Source: Ideonella sp.
GTDB taxonomy: Bacteria; Pseudomonadota; Gammaproteobacteria; Burkholderiales; Burkholderiaceae_C
Direction: 5' to 3'
Assembly: GCA_015075165.1 (NCBI GenBank)
Contig: JABTUY010000007.1
Location: 183,139-247,138, forward strand
Length of the DNA: 64,000 nt
Positions 1 to 8,400 of this stretch are shown here, piece after piece (position 1 is the stretch's first letter; every line of letters starts with the position of its first letter). Position numbers and translations under genes: made by a program. The notes below the pieces were generated by a model. It saw only the letters and a program-made list of their open reading frames with translations, did no database searches and was not told the origin of the DNA.

Positions 1-2
1 CG

Positions 3-2825
3 CTGGCCGCCGGCGAGGCGCCGGCGCAGCGCACGCAATGGGAGGCGCGCTTCTTCGACGCACAGCGCGCCGGCTTCATCCCCGCCGGGCGCATCGATTC
101 GGCCGCCGGCACCGCGCTCGGCGCCACGCTGATCAACTGCTTCGTGCAGCCGGTGGGCGATTCGATCGCCGAGCCCGAAGAGGGCTACCCCGGCATCTAC
201 ACCGCGCTGACCGAAGCGGCCGAGACCATGCGCCGCGGCGGCGGCGTGGGCTACGACTTCTCGCGCATCCGCCCCAAGGGTGCGTGGGTGGGCACCACGC
301 AAAGCAGCGCGTCGGGCCCGGTGAGCTACATGCGCGTGTTCGACCGCAGCTGCGAGACGGTGGAGTCCGCCGGCAGCCGGCGCGGCGCGCAGATGGGCGT
401 GCTGCGCTGCGACCACCCCGACGTGGAGGCGTTCATCCACGCCAAGGACGCGGGCGACCTCAGCAACTTCAACATCTCGGTCGGTGTGACCGACGCGTTC
501 ATGCGTGCGGTCGAAGAGGGCCGCGAGTTCGAGCTGGTGCACCGCGCCGAGCCAGGTGCCGCGCAGAAGGCCGCCGGCGCGTACCAGCGCAGCGATGGCG
601 TGTGGGTGTACCGCACCGTGCCCGCGCGCGATCTGTGGGACCAGATCATGCGCTCCACGTATGACCACGCCGAGCCCGGTGTGCTGTTCATCGACCGCAT
701 CAACGCCGACAACAACCTCGGCTACTGCGAGCGCATCGAGTCCACGAATCCTTGTGGTGAGCAACCGCTGCCCGCCTACGGCTGCTGCTGCCTCGGCTCG
801 ATCGACCTCACGTTCTTCGTCGAGCAGCCGTTCGAGCCCGGTGCGCGCTTTCGCGACGATGCCTTCGTCGAGGTGGTGAAGGTCGCGGTGCGCATGCTCG
901 ACAACGTGCTCGACGCCACCGTGTGGCCGCTGCCGCAGCAGCAGGAAGAGGCGCGCGCCAAGCGCCGCATCGGCCTCGGGTTCACCGGCCTGGGCGATGC
1001 GCTGATCATGCTCGGCCTGCGCTACGACAGCGCGGGTGCGCGCGCCGAGGCCGCGCGCATCGCCGCGGTGATGCGCGACGCGGCGTACGACGCCTCGGCC
1101 GACCTGGCGCGCGAGCGCGGCGCGTTCCCGCTGTTCAACGCCGACCTGTACCTCTCGCGCGGCAGCTTCGCGTCGCGCCTGCCGCAACCGCTGAAGGACA
1201 AGATCCGCGCGCAGGGGATCCGCAACTCGCATCTGCTGTCGATCGCGCCCACCGGCACCATCAGCCTGGCGTTTGCCGACAACGCCAGCAACGGCATCGA
1301 GCCGCCGTTCTCGTGGAGCTACACGCGGCGCAAGCGCGAGAACGACGGCAGCTTCAAGGAGTACGCGGTCGAAGACCACGCGTGGCGGCTGTACCGGCAC
1401 CTGCGCGGCAGCGACGCGCCGCTGACCGACGCCTTCGTCACCGCGCTCGAGATGAGCGCCGAGAACCACGAGGCGATGGTGGCCGCGGTGGCGCCGTTCA
1501 TCGACACCGCGATCAGCAAGACGGTGAACGTGCCCGAGGACTACCCGTACGCCGATTTCCAGGGCCTGTACCTCACGGCGTGGAAGTCGGGGCTGAAGGG
1601 CCTGGCCACCTACCGCCCGAACAGCGTGTTAGGCGCGGTGCTGAGCGTCGACGCGCCGGCGGCGCCGGCCGCCGCCGCGGCCGCGCCGCAACTGGTGGCG
1701 CACACCGACAGCGCCGCCAACCAGCGGCTGCGCGTGGAGCGGCTGCCGGCGCCGGTGCTGGCGTCGCTGCGCTGGCCGAGCCGGCCGGAGTTTCCCGGTG
1801 GCAACCCGGCGTGGAGCTACATGATCCGCTACCCGCACGGCGAGTTCTCGCTGTTCGTCGGCGAGCTGCCGGCCGAGGCGGGCCCCGAGTCGGGGCTGTT
1901 CGCGCGCAACCTGCCGTTCGAGGTGTGGGTCAACGGTGCCGAGCAGCCGCGCGCGATGGCCGCGCTGGCCAAGACGCTGTCGATGGACATGCGCGCGCAC
2001 GATGCCGCGTGGCTGAAGCTCAAGCTCGACGCGCTGGCCACGGTGGCCGAAGAGCGCAGTTTCGAGATGCCGATGCCGCCGCACGGCGAGCCGCGCCTGT
2101 TCCCCGGCGTGGTGGCCGCCACCGCGGCCGTCATCCGCTGGCGCTGCGAGCAGCTCGGCGCGCTGCAGGACGGCGGCGCCACGCCGGTGCTCGACGCCAT
2201 GTTCAGCCGCGAAGAGCCGCGCACCGGCGCCTCGGGCACGCTGGCGTGGGCGGTGGACGTGAACAACCCGGCCAGCGGTGAAGCCTTCACGGTCACGCTG
2301 AAGGAGGTGCAGCTGCCGCAGCGCGGCGACGACGGCACGGCCGTGTCGTACATCACCCGGCCGTGCTCGATCGGCTTCTCGGGCGGCAACTACCCGCGCG
2401 CGCTCGACGGCCTGGCGCGGCTGCTGTCGCTCGACATGCGCGTGATGGACCCGGCGTGGATCGGCATGAAGCTGCGCAAGCTGCTCAACGTGGGCGAGCC
2501 GCTCGGGCACTTCATGGCCCCGGTGCCCGGCGAGCGGCGCCAGCAGCTGTGGCCGTCGACCGTGGCGTACATCGCGCGGCTGGTGATCCACCGCTACGCG
2601 ATGCTGGGCGTGCTCGACGAGAGCGGCTACCCGCTCAACGCGATGGGCATCCTGCAGCCGCCGGCCGACAAGGCGCGCGGTCTCAACGGCGGCGCCCATG
2701 GCGGCGACGCCGGCGCGGCGCCGATGGCCGGCACGCGCTGCCCCGAGTGCGGCAACGCCACCGTGATCCACAAGGACGGCTGCGAGTTCTGCACCGCATG
2801 CGGGTATATCGGCGCGTGCGGGTAG
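3..2825 (+). CDS. nrdJ: Adenosylcobalamin-dependent (class II) ribonucleotide reductase, 5' end outside window
   Basis: Makes deoxyribonucleotides in the cytosol using an adenosylcobalamin-derived thiyl radical, so it needs no oxygen. The frame is open from base 3, so the start lies upstream of the window; about 940 residues are visible. Seen: NCFVQPVGDS near the N-terminus, the catalytic loop NPCGEQPLP followed by a CCCLGS run, an APTGTISLAF loop, and a C-terminal cysteine tail (CPECGN, then CEFCTACGY) typical of redox-relay tails in this family. The middle third (around base 1650-1720) has an Ala/Pro linker. It ends 116 bp before the convergent integron integrase. Any cobalamin riboswitch would be upstream and is not visible. 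The family call is firm. Confidence 0.95.
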   Translation: MAAGEAPAQRTQWEARFFDAQRAGFIPAGRIDSAAGTALGATLINCFVQPVGDSIAEPEEGYPGIYTALTEAAETMRRGGGVGYDFSRIRPKGAWVGTTQSSASGPVSYMRVFDRSCETVESAGSRRGAQMGVLRCDHPDVEAFIHAKDAGDLSNFNISVGVTDAFMRAVEEGREFELVHRAEPGAAQKAAGAYQRSDGVWVYRTVPARDLWDQIMRSTYDHAEPGVLFIDRINADNNLGYCERIESTNPCGEQPLPAYGCCCLGSIDLTFFVEQPFEPGARFRDDAFVEVVKVAVRMLDNVLDATVWPLPQQQEEARAKRRIGLGFTGLGDALIMLGLRYDSAGARAEAARIAAVMRDAAYDASADLARERGAFPLFNADLYLSRGSFASRLPQPLKDKIRAQGIRNSHLLSIAPTGTISLAFADNASNGIEPPFSWSYTRRKRENDGSFKEYAVEDHAWRLYRHLRGSDAPLTDAFVTALEMSAENHEAMVAAVAPFIDTAISKTVNVPEDYPYADFQGLYLTAWKSGLKGLATYRPNSVLGAVLSVDAPAAPAAAAAAPQLVAHTDSAANQRLRVERLPAPVLASLRWPSRPEFPGGNPAWSYMIRYPHGEFSLFVGELPAEAGPESGLFARNLPFEVWVNGAEQPRAMAALAKTLSMDMRAHDAAWLKLKLDALATVAEERSFEMPMPPHGEPRLFPGVVAATAAVIRWRCEQLGALQDGGATPVLDAMFSREEPRTGASGTLAWAVDVNNPASGEAFTVTLKEVQLPQRGDDGTAVSYITRPCSIGFSGGNYPRALDGLARLLSLDMRVMDPAWIGMKLRKLLNVGEPLGHFMAPVPGERRQQLWPSTVAYIARLVIHRYAMLGVLDESGYPLNAMGILQPPADKARGLNGGAHGGDAGAAPMAGTRCPECGNATVIHKDGCEFCTACGYIGACG

Positions 2826-2839
2826 AGGCCCACCCCCGA

Positions 2840-2857
2840 AGCGGCCTGGTGGCCGCT
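2840..2857. terminator. Short hairpin after nrdJ, possible terminator
   Basis: A perfect 7 bp stem (AGCGGCC/GGCCGCT) with a 4 nt loop lies 15 bp after the nrdJ stop, between nrdJ and the convergent integrase gene. There is no following T-run, so intrinsic termination is only a possibility. Confidence 0.35.
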
Positions 2858-2941
2858 CTCGGTTGCATCGGTACATGCGTGGCGGGTCGTGCGCGTAGCC
2901 CCGCCGCTGCTCGCGAATTGCGTGGCTCCGTTTCGCTGCTG

Positions 2942-4207
2942 TCACATCGCATCGAGCGGGCTGCGCACGCCGCGGCCGCCGCGGTTGAGCACGTGGGTGT
3001 AGATCATCGTCGTCTTCACGTCGGCATGGCCGAGCAGCTCCTGCACGGTGCGGATGTCGTAGCCCGCCTGCAGCAGGTGGGTGGCGAACGAGTGGCGCAG
3101 CACATGCGGTGAGCACGGCTTGACGATGCCGGCGCGGCGTGCCGCGCCGGCAATCGCCTTCTGCACCGACGATTCGTTCAAGTGGTGGCGGTGCTCGGCG
3201 CCCGAGCGCGGATCGACCGCACGCACCGTGCTCGGAAACACCCACTGCCAGCCCCAGGCGCGCGGCGCCGACGGATACTTGACCGCGAGCGCATCGGGCA
3301 GCCACACGCGGCCGTGCCCGGCCGCAAGGTCGCGCTGGTGCAGCGCGCGCACGTGCGCCAGGTGGGCCTGCAGCGGCAGCAGCAGGTTCTCGGGCAGCAC
3401 GGTGACGCGGTCTTTCGCGCCCTTGCCGCTGCGCACCACCAGCTCGCGGCGCAGGAACTCCACGTCTTTCACGCGCAGGCGCAGCGCTTCGATCAGGCGC
3501 AGGCCGGTGCCGTACAGCAGCGACGCCAGCAACCCCATCGTGCCGCTCATCTCCGCCAGCAGGGCACGCGCCTCGCCCGGCGTGAGCACCACCGGCAGCC
3601 GCTGCGATTGCTTGGCGCCGATGATCTCGTCGAGCCACGGCAGCTGCACGCCCAGCACCTCGCGGTAGAGGAAGAGCAGCGCCGATTTCGCCTGGTTCTG
3701 CGTGGTGGAGGCCACGGTGCGCTCCACCGCGAGGTGCGTGAGGAACGCCTGCACCTCGGCGGGGCCGAGGCGTGCCGGGTGCCGGCGGCCGTGAAACGCG
3801 ACGAAGCGGCGCACCCAGTCGACGTACGCGTACTCGGTGCGGATCGAATAGTGGCGCACGCGCACCGCCGAGCGCAGTGCGTCGAGCAACTGCGCCGGCG
3901 TGGTGGCGCCGCCGCCGTCTTCATCACCACGCCCGGCGCCGTCGCGCCTGCCCACAGAAGACGGCAAGCGCGGGCCGCCGCGCCAGGTGGCCTCGAGTGC
4001 GCGATCGTCCAGATCGGCCGGCAGCGCGCGATCGGGCGGCGGCTCGGGCCGCGGGTCGCCGGGGGGATCGGCGGCGGCGTCGGCGTCGACACCTGCAGCC
4101 GGCAATGGCCGCTGCTTGACGACGGCCCCCCGCTGCGGCGACATTGCGCGCGGGGGTGACTTCGATGGTGGAGGGCGCTTGACGATGGGTTTGCGAGGCT
4201 GTGCCAT
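2942..4207 (-). CDS. intI: Integron integrase (tyrosine recombinase) with long N-terminal extension
   Basis: Catalyses attI x attC and attC x attC recombination to capture and excise gene cassettes. Seen: the N-terminal SAM-like motif ([17 protein letters not shown], then [14 protein letters not shown]), the tyrosine recombinase residues R ([10 protein letters not shown]), H-x-x-R ([11 protein letters not shown]), H (LLGHADV) and Y (TTMIYTHV), and the extra segment that separates integron integrases from XerC/D ([17 protein letters not shown], then [11 protein letters not shown]). It is divergent from the cassette array, as expected. From ATG 4207 the protein is 421 aa; family members are usually about 320-340 aa. 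The excess is roughly 85 Pro/Ala/Asp-rich residues before the first conserved motif. An upstream ATG at 4315 is possible. No LexA-like box was recognised upstream. Confidence 0.95.
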   Translation of the reverse strand: MAQPRKPIVKRPPPSKSPPRAMSPQRGAVVKQRPLPAAGVDADAAADPPGDPRPEPPPDRALPADLDDRALEATWRGGPRLPSSVGRRDGAGRGDEDGGGATTPAQLLDALRSAVRVRHYSIRTEYAYVDWVRRFVAFHGRRHPARLGPAEVQAFLTHLAVERTVASTTQNQAKSALLFLYREVLGVQLPWLDEIIGAKQSQRLPVVLTPGEARALLAEMSGTMGLLASLLYGTGLRLIEALRLRVKDVEFLRRELVVRSGKGAKDRVTVLPENLLLPLQAHLAHVRALHQRDLAAGHGRVWLPDALAVKYPSAPRAWGWQWVFPSTVRAVDPRSGAEHRHHLNESSVQKAIAGAARRAGIVKPCSPHVLRHSFATHLLQAGYDIRTVQELLGHADVKTTMIYTHVLNRGGRGVRSPLDAM

Positions 4208-4319
4208 GCCGCAAAATTTAGGCCGCCCATCACGCCGGCGCATCGCCCCTGACGAGGGCAACAAGTGGGCACCTGAAAGGGGGTTAGGCTCGCTTGCCCG
4301 AACCATGATCCGCATATGG

Positions 4320-4364
4320 ACGGAAGCCGGAAATCGTTCGGCCTCCGGTCAATAGACGTTGAGC
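4320..4364. other. attI-like integration site (core GTTGAGC at 4358-4364)
   Basis: The first cassette joins the integrase side at a core matching GTTRRRY (GTTGAGC, 4358-4364), 150 bp upstream of the intI ATG. The cassette-side sequence after the core (TTGAGCCGAGCC) recurs at the left end of cassette 9, which confirms the cassette boundary between G4358 and T4359. The left limit of attI cannot be fixed from one site. A cassette promoter (Pc) is expected in 4210-4357, but no convincing sigma-70 pair was found. Confidence 0.7.
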
Positions 4365-5665
4365 CGAGCCGCTGCGCGGCAGAGCGTGCGAGACGGTGTC
4401 GACCTGCGGTAGCACGCGCTGATGGAGAGTCTGCAGAGCGTCTTTCGCGAGCACTTCGCGCAGTACGCGGACACCCGTGCGCTGCATGTGCGCGAGCTGC
4501 GCGCAGCCACTGCCATCATGCGTTGTCGCACGCCCGAGCTCGGCGGCCGGGTGCTCGCGTGCGAGCACGGGCACTACGCTCGTACGCAGTTCAACTCCTG
4601 CCGCCACCGCAGCTGTCCGCGCTGCGCCGATGCACCGCGCCAGCGCTGGGTGCAGTGGCAGCTGCAGCGGCTGCTGCCGTGCGAGCACTTCCACGCGGTG
4701 TTCACCCTGCCGCACGTGTTCCTGCCGTTGTGGCAGCACAACCGCGCCTGGCTCAACGCGCGGCTGTTCGACTGCACGCGCCAGGCGCTGCTCGAGCTGT
4801 GCGCCGACGCACGCCACCTGGGCGCCACACCGGGGCTGCTGCTGGCGCTGCACAGCTGGGGCGCGACCTGAGCCTGCACCTCACGTGCACGCGCTCATCA
4901 GCGCCGGCGGGCTGGACTCGCACGGCCAGTGGCGCAACTCCCGCGCGGGCTACCTCGTGCCGGTCAAGGCGCTTCAGGCACTGTTTCGCGGCAAGCTGCT
5001 GCATGCGCTGAGTCGCGCGCTCACCGAGCAACGCCTGCACCTGCCCGAGCACCTGCCCTTGGCGCACTGGCGCTGGCAGATCCGCAGCCAGTACCGCAAG
5101 CACTGGAACATCCACCTGGGTCAGCGCTACTCGCACGGCCGCGGCGTGGCGCTGTACCTGGCGCGCTACGTCAAGGGCGGCCCACTGCCGGCGCAGCGCC
5201 CTCTACAGTTGCACCAACAACACGTCGTGCTGCCCTACACCGATCACCGCGACGGGCGCCGCAAGCGCGCCCGCTACAGCGTCGAGCACTTCATCGAGCG
5301 TGTCCTGTGGCGCCGCACCGCGCGGCACCAGCACCTGGTGCGCCACTGCGCTTTACTGCAGCAGCGCACGGCCGCATCATCTGGCGGCCGTGAGCCAGCT
5401 TCGCACCGAGCCCATACCCGCACCCTTGCAGCCGCTGGCGGCCATCGCCGCCGTGCGCCCCATCTGCCCCAGCTGCGCGCGGCCGCTGCAGCCCGTGCTC
5501 AGCCTGCTGCCCACGCACCGGGTTGGTGAGTTTTACAAGGCCCGCCCTCCCGCCACCACCGAGTGGCTCGGCCCAACCCTCAGTTCGAGCGGAAATGCAA
5601 CGGCGGGCTCCTCTCAGGCGCTTCGACGACGTTCTTTGCGCCGTCGCATTCCGCTCAACTGAACG
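4359..5665 (+). mobile_element. Gene cassette 1: IS91-family transposase gene packaged as an integron cassette
   Basis: A 1307 bp unit bounded by the attI core and the core at 5665, with its own 101 bp attC. It is nearly identical, with a few indels, to cassette 9 (10100-11412), including the first bases after the core. This is the pattern expected if the whole unit moves as a cassette through the integrase. Its position next to attI suggests it was the latest insertion. Confidence 0.8.
4422..5662 (+). pseudogene. IS91-family HUH transposase, frameshifted copy 1
   Basis: IS91-type transposases are HUH (Y1/Y2) nucleases that move single strands by rolling circle. Seen: an N-terminal zinc-finger-like region (CEHGHY, then CRHRSCPRC) and HFHAVFTLPHVFLPLW, intact in frame from ATG 4422 to 4871. 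The reading frame then breaks. Compared with copy 2, one G (near 4861) and one C (near 4879) are missing, which destroys the HPHVHALI (HUH) stretch in this frame. It recovers in another frame with the YLARYVKGG tyrosine region, and breaks again near 5310-5350. The stop (5660-5662) lies inside the right arm of the attC. Non-functional as read, unless the indels are sequence errors. Confidence 0.8.
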
Positions 5666-5671
5666 TTAGCC
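5571..5671. other. attC of cassette 1 (101 bp)
   Basis: Inverse core GCCCAAC (5571-5577) and core GTTAGCC (5665-5671) flank an imperfect palindrome: the left arm AGTTCGAGCGGAAATGCAAC pairs with the right arm read backwards (GCATTCCGCTCAACTGAACG). It is longer than the 78 bp sites elsewhere in the array and identical in layout to 11318-11418. Confidence 0.85.
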
Positions 5672-5981
5672 CGCAGCATGAAAACGCAGTGCAAGGTGCA
5701 ATGCGGAGACGGCGCGTGACCAACCAAGCTTCTGCCAAGACCGAGCGCGCGCCTGATCGCGCGAAAGTAGCGTCGAGCGCTTGGCACATTGCTTGTGCTG
5801 CGCCTGGGCTCGCGCGCAAGTTCGCAGTTGTCTTGGCTCACCGCGCGCGGCAAAGCTCCAGCGTCTCTCGGCGAATCCAGGCTCGCGCTGAAGGAGTTGT
5901 CACACTGCGGGCTAACCCATCGTTGCACCCGACGTTCGCCAGCCGCCTTCGGCGTCTGGCGCCCGCGGGTGAACTCAAACG
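5666..5981 (+). other. Gene cassette 2, family A (316 bp), orphan ORF 5701-5985
   Basis: One of four cassettes of exactly 316 bp that share most of their sequence (also 5982-6297, 6663-6978, and 7691-8005 plus 9531). A 94-residue frame starts at ATG 5701 (MRRRRVTNQASAKTERAP) and runs through the attC to the TAG inside the next core. The same frame is open in all four copies, and copies 2 and 3 differ at several silent third positions, but the tail after about residue 68 is just translated attC. No family is recognised and there is no clear ribosome binding site. It may be a real small protein or a non-coding cassette. Confidence 0.75.
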
Positions 5982-5987
5982 TTAGCC
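5910..5987. other. attC of cassette 2 (78 bp)
   Basis: GGCTAAC (5910-5916) and GTTAGCC (5981-5987) are perfect reverse complements. The interior begins CCATCGTTGCACCCGAC and ends GGGTGAACTCAAAC, with a central GCC/GGC palindrome. This is the standard site of this array. Confidence 0.9.
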
Positions 5988-6297
5988 CGCAGCATGAAAA
6001 TGCAGAGCAAGGTGCAATGCGGAGACGGCGCGTGACCAACCAAGCTTCTGCCAAGACCGAGCGCGCGCCTGGTCGCGCGAAGGTTGCGTCGAGCGGTTGG
6101 CATATCGCTTGTGCTGCGCGCCGGCTCGCGCTTCTAACCGCCGTTGGCTTGGGTCACCGCGTGCGGCAAAGTCCGAGCGTCTGTCGGCGAATCCAGGCTC
6201 GCGCTGCAAGAGTGGTCACACTGCAGGCTAACCCATCGTTGCACCCGACGTGCCACAGCCGGCTGCGCCGTCTGCGGCCCGCGGGTGAACTCAAACG
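5982..6297 (+). other. Gene cassette 3, family A (316 bp), orphan ORF 6017-6301
   Basis: Second copy of the 316 bp family. The ORF from ATG 6017 keeps the frame of cassette 2 with no indels. Differences such as AAA GTA to AAG GTT and CAC ATT to CAT ATC are silent in this frame. Function unknown. Confidence 0.75.
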
Positions 6298-6303
6298 TTA
6301 GCC
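6226..6303. other. attC of cassette 3 (78 bp)
   Basis: GGCTAAC (6226-6232) and GTTAGCC (6297-6303) with the same interior layout as the other 78 bp sites; the central loop reads CCACAGCCGGCTGCGCCG. Confidence 0.9.
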
Positions 6304-6662
6304 CGCTGCGCAGGAAACCCCAGCTTGATGCACGCCGCGGTCAATCACCGAGCGGTCGCCTTCACCGAGTGCGCGGCTTCGCGCAGGCTCGCTGCACCGG
6401 CGCATCTGCGTGCAATCGTTGGGGTAGGTGGTCGTTCGAAGTCTCTACCTGGCAGCACGGTCCGAGCGGCAGGGCAGGTGTCCTTCGCTCCGCCGCCGCG
6501 ACTACTGGCGCTTGCAGGCTACGTCTGGCAAAGTCCGCGCATGCAAGCGGCGCTCGCGGTGTGGCAGCAAAGCCTTCTCTGCCACCAGCGGGCTAACCCT
6601 TCGTTGCACCGGACGTGCTACAGCGGGCTGCGCCCGCTTCCGCACGCCGGTGAACTCAAACG
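6298..6662 (+). other. Gene cassette 4, family B (365 bp), orphan ORF 6325-6666
   Basis: First of three related cassettes (others 12191-12553 and 12554-12912) that begin GTTAGCCCGCTGCGCAG or similar. An ORF of 113 residues starts at ATG 6325 (MMHAAVNHRAVAFTE). The related cassettes differ by small indels that shift this frame, so coding is less likely than for family A. No known product. Confidence 0.65.
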
Positions 6663-6668
6663 TTAGCC
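6591..6668. other. attC of cassette 4 (78 bp)
   Basis: GGCTAAC (6591-6597) and GTTAGCC (6662-6668); interior has CTACAGCGGGCTGCGCCCGC as the central palindrome. Confidence 0.9.
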
Positions 6669-6978
6669 CGCAGGATGAAAATGCAGAGCAAGGCGCGTTG
6701 CGGAGACGGCGCGTGACCAACCAAGCTTCTGCCAAGACCGAGCGCGCGCCTGATCGCGCCGAAGTAGCGTCGAGCGGTTGGCCCATCGCTTGTGCTGCGC
6801 AACGGTTTGCGCTCCTCGCTGGAGCTGGCTTGAGTCATCGCGTGCGGCAAAGTCCGAGCATCTGTCGGCATATCCAGGCTCGCGCTGAAGGAGTTGTCAC
6901 ACTGCGGGCTAACCCATCGTTGCACCCGACGTTCGCCAGCCGCCTTCGGCGTCCGTCGCCCGCGGGTGAACTCAAACG
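6663..6978 (+). other. Gene cassette 5, family A (316 bp), orphan ORF 6698-6982
   Basis: Third 316 bp family member. The ATG of the other copies is TTG here (6698); the frame is otherwise open to the TAG of the next core. Function unknown. Confidence 0.7.
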
Positions 6979-6984
6979 TTAGGC
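6907..6984. other. attC of cassette 5 (78 bp)
   Basis: GGCTAAC (6907-6913) and GTTAGGC (6978-6984), a core that fits GTTRRRY exactly. Confidence 0.9.
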
Positions 6985-6997
6985 CTCACGCAACAAG

Positions 6998-7624
6998 ATG
7001 AGCCCACTCGATCTTCTCAATAGCCTTCGCCGGGCGAATTGGCATGTCGCGACCCGAACCTATGGAAGCAGTCACGCCACTTTGATCGGCGTCATTGCTG
7101 ACTGGTGGGTGAAGCTCGAGCCCGATCAGCACACTGTTCTCGACGGCGCACCGTCCTTCGGGGACCGGAATGCAGGCTGGTGTGACCTCATGCTATGCGA
7201 TGGGCACACACCTCGTGGCGTCGTGGAAGTGGAGGGCACCAAGCCGCTAGACAAGCTCGCCACACTTGAAGGCTACTTTGGCTCCAAGAAGCCAAGCCTT
7301 GGCGAGATGACCTTCGGTCTTCTTCTGCTGTATGCGTATTTCATCAAAGGGCGCAAGCCAAATCGGCGCTACCCACGTGCAGAGTCGCCGGAGGTCTATG
7401 CCGAGGCTCTCCGCGTATCCGCAAAGCATCCATCGAAGGCACTGTTTCTAGTGGCGGTTGACAAGTCCGTCGATCGTGATCCTGGGCATGTCCGTCTCGC
7501 GTCGCCATACCACATTGGGTCAGTATGCCTCGTCACCGCCTCAGTGCTGCTGGACGGACAGGAACACGGTCGCCAATGTCTATGGGAAGCGCAGTCCTCA
7601 CTGATGCCAAGTAGTGAGGCCTAA
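6998..7624 (+). CDS. Cassette 6 orphan protein, 208 aa, possibly nuclease-like
   Basis: The only gene of cassette 6 (6979-7690). It starts 19 bp after the cassette core and its TAA stop is embedded in the inverse core GCCTAAC, the classic fit of a cassette gene. Composition is clearly less GC-rich than the flanking chromosome, which suggests transfer. No family is recognised with confidence. The middle carries WCDLML then GVVEVEG, spaced like the D...ExE strand pair of PD-(D/E)xK nucleases, followed by a hydrophobic helix (FGLLLLYAYFI); this resemblance is weak and the function is an inference only. It is the largest non-transposase reading frame in the array and looks like a genuine protein. 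Confidence 0.8.
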   Translation: MSPLDLLNSLRRANWHVATRTYGSSHATLIGVIADWWVKLEPDQHTVLDGAPSFGDRNAGWCDLMLCDGHTPRGVVEVEGTKPLDKLATLEGYFGSKKPSLGEMTFGLLLLYAYFIKGRKPNRRYPRAESPEVYAEALRVSAKHPSKALFLVAVDKSVDRDPGHVRLASPYHIGSVCLVTASVLLDGQEHGRQCLWEAQSSLMPSSEA

Positions 7625-7696
7625 CCCTTCGTTGCACCCGACCTGCTACAGCGGGCTTCGCCCGCCTCCGCAGGCGGGTGAACTCAAACGTTAGCC
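7619..7696. other. attC of cassette 6 (78 bp)
   Basis: GCCTAAC (7619-7625, matching RYYYAAC) and GTTAGCC (7690-7696). The central loop is CTACAGCGGGCTTCGCCCGC. Confidence 0.9.
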
Positions 7697-8005
7697 CGCA
7701 GGATGAGAGTACAGAGCAAGGTGCCATGCGGAGACGGCGCGTGACCAACCAAGCCTCCGCAATGACCGAGCGCGCGCCTGATGGCGCGAAAGTAGCGTCG
7801 AGCGGTTGGCCCATCGCTTGTGCTGCGCAACGGTTTGCGCCCCTCGCCGGAGTTGGGTTGAGTCATCGCGTGCGGCAAAGTCCGAGCATCTGTCGGCGAA
7901 TCCAGGCTCGCGCTGCAAGAGTTGTCACACTGCGGGCTAACCCATCGTTGCACCCGACGTGCCACAGCCGGCTGCGCCGTCTGCGGCCCGCGGGTGAACT
8001 CAAAC
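7691..8005 (+). other. Gene cassette 7, family A, interrupted at its attC by an IS1111-group element
   Basis: Fourth 316 bp family member. ORF from ATG 7726; its natural end is lost because the IS begins at 8006. Removing the IS joins 8005 to 9531 and restores a cassette of exactly 316 bp. Confidence 0.75.
7935..8005. other. Left part of the attC of cassette 7, split by the IS (core at 9531-9537)
   Basis: GGCTAAC (7935-7941) and 64 further bases up to CTCAAAC are present, then IS sequence starts. Joined to GTTAGCC at 9531-9537, it gives a 78 bp site like its neighbours. Confidence 0.9.
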
Positions 8006-8400
8006 TACAAGGGCTTCCCCATTTGTCAAGCGATTCCAGGCCTTGATCAATCGCTGCGCGATTGATCAAGGAAGATCGGACTGTCGAGAACCACGGTCGC
8101 GGTGTCGATCGCGTCGATTGGCGAGCAAGGTGCGGACTGGAGAAACTACAACCGGTCATCGATGCAGTCGGACTGTGGACTGCGGACCCTGATGAAAGAC
8201 GCGCGCGGGGGACCCATTCGTTAGTCGAGTCTGTCTTGCGACAAACGACTCCCAGAGTTCAACGGTCACTCCCCGCGCAGGTCCAACCCTTACTCATCAA
8301 CGCGGGTGGTCACGCGGTGGTGGTCAACAGCGGCGGCGGCGGTGCGGCCGGAGGCAGCAAGTGGCGCGCAGCGATCGCGACGGTGATCACGGCCAACGCC
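8006..8400 (-). ncRNA. Candidate bridge/seek RNA region of the IS1111-group element
   Basis: There are 395 bp without a convincing gene between the transposase stop and the IS end. In the IS1111 group the guide RNA that pairs with target and donor is encoded downstream of the transposase, which fits. Seen here: CATTCGTTAG (8215-8224) copies exactly the IS-right-end/attC-core junction at 9526-9535; GAGTTCA (8255-8261) is the complement of the target-flank bases TGAACTC; and between them GAGTC-TGTC-TTGC-GACA-GACTC forms a stem-loop (8226-8250). Exact RNA ends cannot be set. Confidence 0.45.

Noticed and set aside
4210..4357. LexA box or strong Pc promoter between intI and attI
   Set aside because: No CTGT-N8-ACAG pattern and no convincing -35/-10 pair on either strand.
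5910..5985. Peptide endings such as NPSLHPT...AGELKR repeated in many ORFs
   Set aside because: These are translations of the attC site, not conserved protein domains.
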